Shown: in pieces, positions 8,462-14,685 of the stretch | Layout: each line of letters opens with the position of its first letter | Position numbering within the stretch: position 1 is the first letter of the stretch | Assembly: GCA_900547835.1 (NCBI GenBank) | Contig: URIJ01000012.1 | Coordinates: 1-21,127, forward strand | Reading direction: 5' to 3' | Source of the DNA: an uncultured Collinsella sp. | GTDB lineage: Bacteria > Actinomycetota > Coriobacteriia > Coriobacteriales > Coriobacteriaceae | Length of the DNA: 21,127 nt | Notes under the pieces: model-generated | What the model saw: only the letters and a program-made list of their open reading frames with translations | Told to the model about the DNA's origin: nothing | Database searches by the model: none | Program-made: the position numbers and the translations under genes

Positions 8462-9235
8462 ATGGCGCACCAAGCAGACCGACAGACGATGCAACTCGTC
8501 CTTATCCGTCACGGAGAGTCCGAGTGGAACAAACTCAACCTGTTCACCGGCTGGACCGATGTTGAGCTCACTGACACGGGTCGCGAAGAAGCCGCAGCAG
8601 GCGGCCGCGCCCTCAAAGAAGCCGGTTTCGACTTTGACGTCTGCTACACTTCGCGCCTCAAGCGCGCGATCCACACCCTCGACATCGTGCTCGGCCAAAT
8701 GGATCGCGAGTGGCTGCCCGTCATCAAATCCTGGAAGCTCAACGAGCGCCACTACGGCGCGTTGCAGGGTCTCAACAAGGCCGATGCCGCGGCAGAGCAC
8801 GGCGACGAGCAGGTGCTCATCTGGCGCCGCTCCTTCGATGTCTGCCCGCCGGCACTCGAGCCGGACGACGCGCGCGACCCCCACACCCAGGAGCAATACC
8901 GCGACGTCGCGCCCGATCAGCTGCCCTATACCGAGTGCCTCAAGGACACGATCGCCCGCGCCTGGCCCTATTTCGAAGACGAGATTCGCCCCCAGATGCT
9001 CGCCGGCAAGCGCGCACTCATCGCCGCGCACGGCAACTCCCTGCGCTCACTCGTCATGAAGCTCGAGCACCTCACGCCCGAGGAGATCCTCAAGGTCAAC
9101 ATCCCCACTGGCGTGCCGCTCGTCTACACCTTCGATACCGATTTCAATGTCCTCGACAAGCGCTACATCGGTGACCCGGCGACCATCGCCGCCAAGATCG
9201 ACGCCGTGGCCAATCAGGGCAAAGCGCACAAGTAG
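8462..9235 (+). CDS. gpmA: 2,3-bisphosphoglycerate-dependent phosphoglycerate mutase
   Basis: It interconverts 3- and 2-phosphoglycerate in glycolysis and gluconeogenesis through a phosphohistidine enzyme. The 257-residue length fits the cofactor-dependent (dPGM) family. The catalytic motif LIRHGESEWN places the phosphorylated histidine at His17, and the second active-site histidine is His190 in AAHGNSLR. The substrate-binding segments GWTDVELTDTG, YTSRLKRA and NERHYGALQGLNK are all present. The start at 8462 is favoured over an internal ATG at 8489 because AAGGAGG ends 5 nt before it; the N-terminus is then about 6 residues longer than in well-known dPGMs. A 75-bp gap without a terminator leads to the transporter gene, so the two are probably cotranscribed, though no functional link is obvious. 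Confidence 0.97.
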   Translation: MAHQADRQTMQLVLIRHGESEWNKLNLFTGWTDVELTDTGREEAAAGGRALKEAGFDFDVCYTSRLKRAIHTLDIVLGQMDREWLPVIKSWKLNERHYGALQGLNKADAAAEHGDEQVLIWRRSFDVCPPALEPDDARDPHTQEQYRDVAPDQLPYTECLKDTIARAWPYFEDEIRPQMLAGKRALIAAHGNSLRSLVMKLEHLTPEEILKVNIPTGVPLVYTFDTDFNVLDKRYIGDPATIAAKIDAVANQGKAHK

Positions 9236-9310
9236 CCCCAACCCAAATCCGACGCGTGGCGCCGCACGACCCAGATGCGACGTCACGCCGCCCATACACA
9301 GGAGCGCACC

Positions 9311-10567
9311 ATGCTCAACCATCTCAAACAACACTTTGGCTCCCGACGCACCGGTGGTCACGGAGGCCTAGACATTGCGCGGCATATCGGCCCCGGGCTG
9401 CTCGTGACCGTCGGCTTTATCGACCCGGGCAACTGGGCCTCCAATATGGCCGCGGGCTCGCAGTTTGGCTACGCGCTGCTGTGGATCGTCACGCTGTCCA
9501 CGATTATGCTCATCGTGCTGCAGCACAACGCGGCGCACCTGGGTATCGCCACGGGCGCCTGCCTTGCCGAGGCCACGACACGTTACCTCCCCCGCTTCGT
9601 CGGGCGCACGGTGCTCGCCAGTGCCTATCTCGCGACCATCGCCACCGCCATGGCCGAGGTCCTGGGCGGCGCGATTGCCCTTCAAATGCTCTTTGGGCTG
9701 CCCGTGCGTGCGGGCTGCGTCATCGTGGCGGCAGTATCGATGGCGATGCTCATGACGAACTCCTACAAGCATGCCGAACGCTGGATCATCGCCTTCGTAG
9801 GCGTGGTAGGACTCTCGTTTTTGGCCGAGCTTGCACTAGTCAAGGTCGACTGGCCGCAAGCCGCCGCAAGCTGGATCACGCCCAGTATGCCCACTGGCTC
9901 TGCCGCGATTATCGTGAGTGTCCTGGGTGCGGTCGTTATGCCACACAACCTTTTTCTGCACTCCGAGGTCATCCAATCCATGCACTTCGAAGGCCAAGGC
10001 GAGCAGGTTATCGAAGAGCGTCTGCACTACGAGCTCTTCGACACGCTCTTTTCGATGGGCGTGGGCTGGGCAATCAACTCGGCCATGGTCATCCTGGCCG
10101 CAACGACCTTCTTTGCGCACGGCATTATCGTAGACGACCTCGCCGTCGCAGCGGCCACGCTCTCCCCCATCTTGGGCCCGGCAAGCTCAACTATCTTTGC
10201 GGTAGCGCTGCTGTTCGCGGGACTATCGAGCAGCGTGACGGCGGGCATGGCGGCGGGCACCATCACCGCGGGCATGTTCGACGAGGAATACGACATCCAC
10301 GACCGACACTCATCGATTGGGGTGGCGGCCTGTTTCGTCGGCGCAGTGACGGCGTGCCTAGTCGTCCCAAATCCTTTTGAAGGTCTCATCTGGAGTCAGG
10401 CACTGCTGTCGCTTCAGCTGCCGATTACGGTCTTTGTGCTCATACGGCTCACCAGTTCACCCCGCGTCATGGGCAAATACGCCAATTCGCGCCCGCTCAA
10501 CGCGCTGCTCGTAGGGATTGGTGCCATCGTGACGATTCTCGATGTCGTGTTGTTGACAGGGATGTAA
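9311..10567 (+). CDS. mntH: Nramp-family divalent metal (Mn2+/Fe2+) transporter
   Basis: This is a proton-coupled importer of manganese or ferrous iron in the cytoplasmic membrane. The 418-residue hydrophobic protein has about 11 membrane segments. The metal site is intact: DPGN in the first segment (residues 38-41) and MPHN in the sixth (M210-N213). The methionine before PH is the residue that marks true transition-metal Nramps, as against Mg-type relatives. Start choice: ATG at 9311 has an AGGAG 6 nt upstream. An in-frame ATG at 9275 would add 12 residues with no Shine-Dalgarno. It follows gpmA by 75 bp. Its stop is followed 23 bp later by a repeat block that may form the 3' end of the transcript. 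The symbol mntH rests on family only; iron cannot be ruled out as the main substrate. Confidence 0.92.
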   Translation: MLNHLKQHFGSRRTGGHGGLDIARHIGPGLLVTVGFIDPGNWASNMAAGSQFGYALLWIVTLSTIMLIVLQHNAAHLGIATGACLAEATTRYLPRFVGRTVLASAYLATIATAMAEVLGGAIALQMLFGLPVRAGCVIVAAVSMAMLMTNSYKHAERWIIAFVGVVGLSFLAELALVKVDWPQAAASWITPSMPTGSAAIIVSVLGAVVMPHNLFLHSEVIQSMHFEGQGEQVIEERLHYELFDTLFSMGVGWAINSAMVILAATTFFAHGIIVDDLAVAAATLSPILGPASSTIFAVALLFAGLSSSVTAGMAAGTITAGMFDEEYDIHDRHSSIGVAACFVGAVTACLVVPNPFEGLIWSQALLSLQLPITVFVLIRLTSSPRVMGKYANSRPLNALLVGIGAIVTILDVVLLTGM

Positions 10568-10590
10568 TGGGGCACCTACCTAGGCAAACG

Positions 10591-10726
10591 TCTCGATCTG
10601 TAACGTCTAGACCCGCTTTTGATGTCTAGATGTTACAGATCGAGATCATTCCGAGGGTCAGCTCCGTTTGTCTCAATCTGTAACAAGTGGACCCAATTTC
10701 CACCGTTAGACGTTACAGATTAAGAC
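10591..10726. repeat. Block 3 of alternating inverted repeats (two dyads)
   Basis: The dyads are 10591-10645 (perfect 14-bp arms TCTCGATCTGTAAC, with TCTAGA pairing again just inside) and 10670-10726 (15-bp arms, one mismatch), starts 79 bp apart. They lie between the converging transporter and rubredoxin genes. Same family as at 273-569 and 8187-8324. Confidence 0.9.
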
Positions 10727-10794
10727 AAAAGGTCGGCCGGACTCACAACAGACAGGATCGGCCAACAGCAACCGCGATCCCTTGGGGGCGGAGG

Positions 10795-10830
10795 AAAAGG
10801 GCCCCGGGCGAGAATTCGACCGAGGCCCTT
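10795..10830 (-). terminator. Probable intrinsic terminator after the rubredoxin gene
   Basis: AAGGGCC (10797-10803) pairs with GGCCCTT (10824-10830), and on the minus strand the stem is followed by a short run of T. It lies 40 bp past the rubredoxin stop. The T-run is only four bases and the loop is about 20 nt, with a few further pairs possible inside it. Confidence 0.5.
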
Positions 10831-10869
10831 GGACAGAGCTATGTTCGGCTTTCGCCGTGTGTCTGCGAG

Positions 10870-11013
10870 CTACTCCTCGACGAGCTCAAACTGATCGGGA
10901 CCGACGCCGCAGACCGGGCACACGTAGTCCTCGGGCAGCTCGGGCGTATCGACCTCAACCTCGTAACCGCAAACGACGCACACGAACTTATACGTCTTCT
11001 TCTCCTCAGTCAT
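10870..11013 (-). CDS. Short rubredoxin
   Basis: This is a small cytoplasmic electron carrier with one iron held by four cysteines. The 47-residue product has the two knuckles CVVCGY and CPVCGV, followed by GPDQFE, as in rubredoxins. Only 16 residues separate the pairs, against roughly 29 in free-standing rubredoxins: the usual DPxxGDP loop is missing, as in rubredoxin domains fused to flavoproteins. The start at 11013 is chosen because GAGAGGAG precedes it; an in-frame ATG at 11052 would add 13 residues with no Shine-Dalgarno. It lies 89 bp downstream of the flavin-reductase-like gene on the same strand but has its own promoter-like sequence at 11058-11085. It probably takes electrons from that flavoprotein and hands them to a flavodiiron or rubrerythrin-type enzyme, which is inferred from context. 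Confidence 0.9.
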   Translation of the reverse strand: MTEEKKTYKFVCVVCGYEVEVDTPELPEDYVCPVCGVGPDQFELVEE

Positions 11014-11057
11014 GATGTTCTCCTCTCGAACGCGACTGGTGATGTACTTCATCTATT

Positions 11058-11085
11058 AGTATAGATTCTCAATAATATAATGCAA
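11058..11085 (-). promoter_or_regulatory. Probable promoter of the rubredoxin gene
   Basis: On the minus strand TTGCAT (11085-11080) and TATACT (11063-11058) are separated by 16 bp in a strongly AT-rich patch of about 60 bp. The -10 box matches five of six consensus bases. It would allow rubredoxin to be made independently of the upstream flavoprotein gene. Confidence 0.6.
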
Positions 11086-11102
11086 GTTTTTTTAAAACAT
11101 TT

Positions 11103-11606
11103 CTAGCCTTGATACGAGGCCGCCTTCGGAGGCGTCTTGCCCTTCAGGACCTTATGGTAGTAATCGTAGGTGAGCGGCGTCTCGTCACTCAAGCGCTCGG
11201 CATCCTCGACCTCGCCGATAAACAGTAGATGCGTGCCAACATCCACAGTGTCGATCAAATGGCAGCTAAACAGGGCCGCCGCGTGCTCGGGCACATAGGG
11301 CATGCCCAGAGCCGTCTCGCGGGTCTCGTATTTGGCAAACTTGTCATAATCGCTGCTGGTGCGGAACCCAAAGTTACCGATGTAGAGCATGTCGGCGGTC
11401 TGATCGATCACGGTCAGCGCGAACGCTTTGGCCGAGGCGATGACGCCCGAGGTGACATTGTCCTTGTTCACGGCAACCGAAATACGCGGCGGCATGGACG
11501 TCACCTGCACCGCAGTGTTGATGACGCAGCCGGCGCGCAGCCCGTCTGCCGCAGCGCTCACCACGTACAGACCGCTCGGCATGGTAAAGAACGCAGTTTT
11601 GTCCAT
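11103..11606 (-). CDS. Flavin-reductase-like FMN-binding split-barrel protein
   Basis: This 167-residue cytoplasmic protein has the split-barrel fold of the flavin reductase / flavoredoxin family, which binds FMN and accepts electrons from NAD(P)H. Visible family segments are TMPSGLYVVSA near the N-terminus, the NTAVQVTSMPPRISVAVNKDN strand pair (about residues 30-50), GNFGFRTSSDYDKF (about 77-90), and the C-terminal PLTYDYYHKVLKGKTPPKA. The C-terminal motif is typical of the flavin domain of high-molecular-weight rubredoxin (Hrb), in which a rubredoxin domain follows directly; here a separate rubredoxin gene follows 89 bp downstream. ATG at 11606 with GGGGAG upstream is chosen. A longer frame up to 11798 would run through the smpB terminator and a repeat, so it is rejected. 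A CCxAACCCGGGTT-like dyad overlaps the leader just before the RBS. Confidence 0.88.
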   Translation of the reverse strand: MDKTAFFTMPSGLYVVSAAADGLRAGCVINTAVQVTSMPPRISVAVNKDNVTSGVIASAKAFALTVIDQTADMLYIGNFGFRTSSDYDKFAKYETRETALGMPYVPEHAAALFSCHLIDTVDVGTHLLFIGEVEDAERLSDETPLTYDYYHKVLKGKTPPKAASYQG

Positions 11607-11657
11607 AACGATCACTCCCCTAACCCGGGTTGGAACCTCATGGATGTATGTACCCAC

Positions 11658-11691
11658 AAAAAAGGCGGCGCCCATAACGGATGCCGCCTTT
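11658..11691 (-). terminator. Intrinsic terminator of the TPR-smpB operon
   Basis: AAAGGCGGC (11661-11669) pairs with GCCGCCTTT (11683-11691), a 9-bp stem with a 13-nt loop. On the minus strand it is followed by further T residues, six in a row with the stem end. It lies about 120 bp past the smpB stop and before the start of the flavin-reductase-like gene. Confidence 0.8.
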
Positions 11692-11733
11692 GAGACATAT
11701 GTGTCAGAACAGTAAGAAAGATGAGACGCCCGC

Positions 11734-11800
11734 AGTTGCGGTGAAATAGGGACTGAATAGCCCCTCAAACAGGCAAAACAGTCCGTATTCCACCGCAACT
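11734..11800. repeat. 67-bp palindromic repeat, copy 1
   Basis: The left arm 11734-11755 (AGTTGCGGTGAAATAGGGAC plus TG) pairs with the right arm 11779-11800 with two mismatches, around a 23-bp centre ending in GGCAAAA. A second copy with identical length and spacing lies at 20909-20975. It begins 12 bp after the smpB stop, between that gene and its terminator. Confidence 0.9.
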
Positions 11801-11812
11801 TATACAGAACGC

Positions 11813-12283
11813 CTAGCGATTGCGCTCCTTGAGGGCGCGGTCGATCTCGCGCTGGACATCGCGCTTGGCCATATCCTCGCGCTTGTCGTAAAGCTTCTTG
11901 CCGCGGCCTAGGCCCAGCAGCAGCTTTACGCGGCCGTCGGTATTAAAGTAGAGCTCCAGCGGCACCAGCGCATAGCCGCGGTTGCGAAGTTTGCCGTCAA
12001 GAAAGTCGATCTCCTTGCGGTGCAGCAGCAGACGGCGCCGACGATCGGGATCGCGATTCCACACGCCACCATGGCTATAAGGGTGGATATGCAGGCCGAC
12101 GAGCCAGCACTCCCCGCCACGAATCAGTGCAAAGGTATCGGTAATCTGGCACGCGCGCTCGCGAATCGACTTGACCTCGGTACCGCTCAGCTCAATACCG
12201 CACTCAAACGTCTCATCGATAAAGTACTCGTGATGTGCCGAGCGATTCTTGGAAATGAGCTTGCGCTCGCGCTTACTGGGCAT
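11813..12283 (-). CDS. smpB: SsrA-binding protein SmpB
   Basis: SmpB binds the tRNA-like part of tmRNA and brings it to stalled ribosomes for trans-translation. The 156-residue product matches the family length. It shows the OB-barrel segments HEYFIDETFECGIELSGTEVKSIRE (about residues 16-40), HIHPYSHGGVWNRDPDRRRRLLLHRKEI and the C-terminal basic tail KREDMAKRDVQREIDRALKERNR that reaches the decoding centre. ATG at 12283 overlaps the end of the upstream TPR-like gene by 11 bp and is preceded by AAGGAGG, so the two are translationally coupled. A longer frame reaching 12424 is a shadow of the upstream gene. No tmRNA gene was seen in the window. rnr, often adjacent to smpB in Gram-positives, lies about 4 kb away on the same strand. 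Confidence 0.97.
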   Translation of the reverse strand: MPSKRERKLISKNRSAHHEYFIDETFECGIELSGTEVKSIRERACQITDTFALIRGGECWLVGLHIHPYSHGGVWNRDPDRRRRLLLHRKEIDFLDGKLRNRGYALVPLELYFNTDGRVKLLLGLGRGKKLYDKREDMAKRDVQREIDRALKERNR

Positions 12284-13190
12284 CGCCGGCCTCCTTGGCG
12301 CCATCGGCGTTTGAGCCCGCAGCCTCGCGCTTTGCCCTGCGCTCGGCATTAAGCTCGGCATCGCTCTCGCGCACCAGTTTGATAATCGCCGCGCAGGCCT
12401 CCTCGCCCACCAGGTCGCGGGCACGGACCGTCAGACGCGTAGCCTCCTGCTTGTCGCCGTCGCTTGCAGCATCGGTCGCGCACATGATCAGGCAGATGGC
12501 GATCTCGGCCGAAGGCGAGGTCGGCACGCCCTGCAGGGCGAGCTCACCCATCACATGGTCGTCACTCTCGTCCGCGGCATCCGGATAGGTGGTATGGATC
12601 TTGTTGAGCAGGCGCGTCGTATGCGCATCATTGGGCGCCAGGCGCAGCGCCAGACGCGCGCAGCCCACGGCAGCCGAAATGTTCTCGGTCTCGGGCTCCA
12701 AGAAGTACTGACCCAAGTTGGTGTAGGCGCGTGCGGCGCACTTACCGTCGCTCGCGCGCTCCAGCACCGAGAACGAGAGCGATGCCCACTCCTGCTTGTC
12801 CTCGAGCGCGCGGAACAGCTCGGCCAAGTCCAAGCGATAGTTGCAGTTCATGGGATCCCAACGCACGGCCTGCATCAGGGCATTCCGAGCACTCACATAA
12901 TCCTGCTGGCGAATGTAGGCATACGCCATGTCGGAATACAGGCGATCAAAGGGCACCTCGACCTGCACCAGCTCGCGCGGATCCTTTTCCACGCGGCGGT
13001 AGGCCAGACGCTCAAACTTGCTGTCGAAGCTAAAGTACTGGCGCTTCTCCTCCGTCTTGCACTCAGCGTCGATATACTCCTCGGCGAGCTCCACCAGACG
13101 CTCAAGCAGCGGCGTCGCCGTAGCCAGGTCGCCCTGCGCCAGATAGTTCTCGGCATACGTGATGTCTTCCAAGCTGATAGGCAGGTCCAT
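12273..13190 (-). CDS. TPR-like helical repeat protein, 305 aa
   Basis: This soluble protein is built mainly of paired helices. Tetratricopeptide-like units are visible at about residues 12-40, 85-113 (YSDMAYAYIRQQDYVSARNALMQAVRWDP), 118-147 and 152-188 (ending ARLALRLAPND). The C-terminal 40 residues are Ala/Glu/Arg-rich and probably disordered. No enzymatic motif is seen, so a scaffold or adaptor role is the most that can be said. The start at 13190 has GAGGAG 5 nt upstream. Its stop lies within smpB, and the pair is closed by the terminator at 11658-11691. The upstream tRNA unit is separated by its own terminator. A link to trans-translation is suggested only by the tight coupling to smpB. 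Confidence 0.82.
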   Translation of the reverse strand: MDLPISLEDITYAENYLAQGDLATATPLLERLVELAEEYIDAECKTEEKRQYFSFDSKFERLAYRRVEKDPRELVQVEVPFDRLYSDMAYAYIRQQDYVSARNALMQAVRWDPMNCNYRLDLAELFRALEDKQEWASLSFSVLERASDGKCAARAYTNLGQYFLEPETENISAAVGCARLALRLAPNDAHTTRLLNKIHTTYPDAADESDDHVMGELALQGVPTSPSAEIAICLIMCATDAASDGDKQEATRLTVRARDLVGEEACAAIIKLVRESDAELNAERRAKREAAGSNADGAKEAGDAQ

Positions 13191-13249
13191 GACAACTCCT
13201 CGGTCCGGGCGGCAGACTCAACGCGCGCCTTAAATATCGGTCAATACAC

Positions 13250-13277
13250 AAAACCCGGGTCTCTTACGAGGCCCGGG
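13250..13277 (-). terminator. Intrinsic terminator of the tRNA-Gln/tRNA-Glu unit
   Basis: CCCGGG (13272-13277) pairs with CCCGGG (13254-13259), with CTC/GAG pairing inside after one mismatch and a GTAA tetraloop; four T follow on the minus strand. It sits 10 bp past the 3' end of the tRNA-Glu gene and upstream of the TPR-like gene. Confidence 0.75.
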
Positions 13278-13287
13278 CGTTCAATTT

Positions 13288-13364
13288 TGGTAGCCCGTAC
13301 CAGATTCGAACTGGTGATCTCCGCCTTGAGAGGGCGGCGTCCTAAACCGCTAGACGAACGGGCC
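13288..13364 (-). tRNA. tRNA-Glu (anticodon CUC)
   Basis: On the minus strand the gene reads from GGCCCGT to the encoded CCA end. The anticodon stem CCGCC/GGCGG holds the loop CTCTCAA, giving anticodon CUC for GAG codons. The T-arm is ACCAG-TTCGAAT-CTGGT and the D-arm contains GTCTAGCGG. The acceptor stem pairs fully if the first pair is a G-U. It lies 17 bp after tRNA-Gln in the same transcription unit. Confidence 0.95.
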
Positions 13365-13381
13365 ATATGTAGCAAATGCAA

Positions 13382-13455
13382 TGGCTGGGATGGAGGGAGT
13401 CGAACCCCCATTGACGGAACCAGAATCCGCTGTCCTGCCATTAGACGACATCCCA
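13382..13455 (-). tRNA. tRNA-Gln (anticodon CUG)
   Basis: On the minus strand the gene reads from TGGGATG to CATCCCA-G-CCA with a fully paired acceptor stem and encoded CCA. The anticodon stem GCGGA/TCCGT encloses TTCTGGT, giving anticodon CUG for CAG codons. The T-loop is TTCGACT. It is the first gene of the tRNA pair, about 45 bp downstream of the promoter at 13500-13528. Confidence 0.95.
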
Positions 13456-13499
13456 ATGACTGCATCGCTGCGCTCGGCTGTGCCTTTGCGCAAGAAAGA

Positions 13500-13528
13500 A
13501 ATATACGGGAAGTCCCGCCGTGACGCAA
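13500..13528 (-). promoter_or_regulatory. Promoter of the tRNA-Gln/tRNA-Glu unit
   Basis: On the minus strand TTGCGT (13528-13523) and TATATT (13505-13500) are separated by 17 bp, with the -10 box matching five of six consensus bases. The spacing to the tRNA-Gln 5' end (about 45 bp) suits a short processed leader. An AT-rich stretch with TTTGAC/GTCAAA arms lies just upstream and may act as an UP-like element. Confidence 0.65.
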
Positions 13529-13634
13529 GCCCTAATTTTGACTTTTTTGAAATTCAGTCAAATACGGCCGACACGTGAAGGACCTGTGAAGCACCAGCGA
13601 CACGTACGGCGCCAAAGCCCGTAAAACATCCCAC

Positions 13635-13651
13635 ATCTACCGCTGGTAGAT
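13635..13651. promoter_or_regulatory. Perfect 17-bp operator-like palindrome ATCTACC-GCT-GGTAGAT
   Basis: Two exact 7-bp arms flank a 3-bp centre, about 70 bp upstream of the 136-residue protein gene. Size and position fit the binding site of a small dimeric winged-helix regulator. It lies between that gene and the divergent tRNA promoter, so either could be controlled. No named site is recognised. Confidence 0.45.
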
Positions 13652-13720
13652 TACAACAATGCAGCACTCACGGCTGATGGCACAATCAAACCGTCATCAT
13701 TACACGGATATCGAGGCGCC

Positions 13721-14131
13721 ATGGACGAAGAGCTTGATTACCTATGGGAGACCCTGGGCCTCGAGATCACTGCTGACCTTTGGCCCGAACGGGACAAAAT
13801 CCATCCCACTCTGCGCCCCGCCATCACGGTGATGCAGGCAAAATACCGCCGTGCATCCTTTTTGATCATGCGGATGTCATGGCACGCGGGACTCCCCGAC
13901 CTTAAGCGAATCCAGGCAAGCCTCGTCGAGCTGTCCGGTATGCCGACTGTCATATCCGAGGCGCACCTGGAGCTGCGCCAACGCGAGCGACTGCAACAGC
14001 AGCGGATTCCCTTTATCTGCCCCGGTGTTCAGGCATATCTGCCCTTTATGGACGAGGAGTACTGGAGCGGCAAGCCCAACAAGCACGTAAAGGTCTACGA
14101 TCCGCACGAATGGGCGCAGCTCGATGATTGA
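13721..14131 (+). CDS. 136-aa protein, resembles the non-HTH part of MarR-like regulators
   Basis: The product has two visible parts. The first half is helical and hydrophobic/basic. The second half contains LRQRERLQQQRIPFICPGVQAYLPFMDEEYW, which resembles the RKRL..KxxxFIVPGxQxYLP segment found upstream of the winged-helix domain in a group of MarR-annotated regulators. That comparison is from memory and moderate at best. No winged-helix domain follows: the frame stops at 14131 soon after the motif, so it may be a shortened relative or a remnant. The start at 13721 has a modest GAGG 5 nt upstream. It is the only plus-strand gene between 10.6 kb and the right edge and it converges with the ArsC-like gene. 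An operator-like palindrome lies upstream. Confidence 0.7.
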   Translation: MDEELDYLWETLGLEITADLWPERDKIHPTLRPAITVMQAKYRRASFLIMRMSWHAGLPDLKRIQASLVELSGMPTVISEAHLELRQRERLQQQRIPFICPGVQAYLPFMDEEYWSGKPNKHVKVYDPHEWAQLDD

Positions 14132-14203
14132 GCCGAGCGAGCCCGCCGATGGAAAACACGTCCCACCCTGAGCACTCAAAACGGGTCGCACTTTCCGCAG
14201 CCG

Positions 14204-14563
14204 CTACAGCAACGCCTCGACCCAAGCCGATTCCCTAAAGCCGGGAATCGCAAAGTCGTCGCCCACCAACAGCGGACGCTTGACCAGCATGCCGTCGGTC
14301 GCCAGCAGCTCGTAGCACTCCCGATCCGCCATGCCCGCATCTAGACGCGCCTTCAGGCCCAGCTCTCGATATTTCATGCCCGACGAATTAAAGAAGCGCC
14401 GCACCGGCAGTCCCGAACGAGCAATCCAGGTCGCAAGCTCATCAGCCGTGGGATTGTCCAAAACGATATCGCGGTCGATATACTCTACCCCGTGTTCGTC
14501 CAGCCATGCCTTGGCCTTCTTACAGGTCGAGCACTTGGGATATTCAACAAACAATACCGCCAT
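14204..14563 (-). CDS. ArsC/Spx-family thioredoxin-fold protein
   Basis: This 119-residue soluble protein has the ArsC/Spx/MgsR fold. The N-terminal strand is followed by the redox motif C11-S-T-C14 (EYPKCSTCKKAKAWLDEHG). Further family marks are the DIVLDNPTADEL segment, the RRFFNSSGMKYRELGLK helix and the GMLVKRPLLV strand, whose Arg-Pro is typical. A CxxC at this place fits Spx/MgsR or YffB-like reductases as well as arsenate reductases. No arsenic-resistance genes are nearby, so a role in thiol or oxidative stress is more likely than arsenate reduction, but the sequence does not decide. ATG at 14563 is chosen for its AAAGGAAA Shine-Dalgarno; the longer frame to 14647 has none. Confidence 0.88.
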   Translation of the reverse strand: MAVLFVEYPKCSTCKKAKAWLDEHGVEYIDRDIVLDNPTADELATWIARSGLPVRRFFNSSGMKYRELGLKARLDAGMADRECYELLATDGMLVKRPLLVGDDFAIPGFRESAWVEALL

Positions 14564-14685
14564 GGGATTTCCTTTCTTAGAGAAAACAGGTGTCTGGAAA
14601 ACTGCACATCGACGACCACTCGCGATTGCAGCCGTTATTGTAGTCAATGTCGAAGCATAGGCAGTCGCGATGTCTCGTCTTAAGG

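Noticed and set aside
11607..11798. N-terminal extension of the flavin-reductase-like protein
   Set aside because: It would be translated through the smpB terminator and a palindromic repeat; the start at 11606 has the Shine-Dalgarno and matches the family start.
12284..12424. N-terminal extension of SmpB
   Set aside because: It overlaps the coding region of the TPR-like gene in another frame; the ATG at 12283 has AAGGAGG and gives the family length.
13721..14131. Complete MarR regulator
   Set aside because: The frame ends before any winged-helix domain, so only a resemblance to the accompanying part can be claimed.
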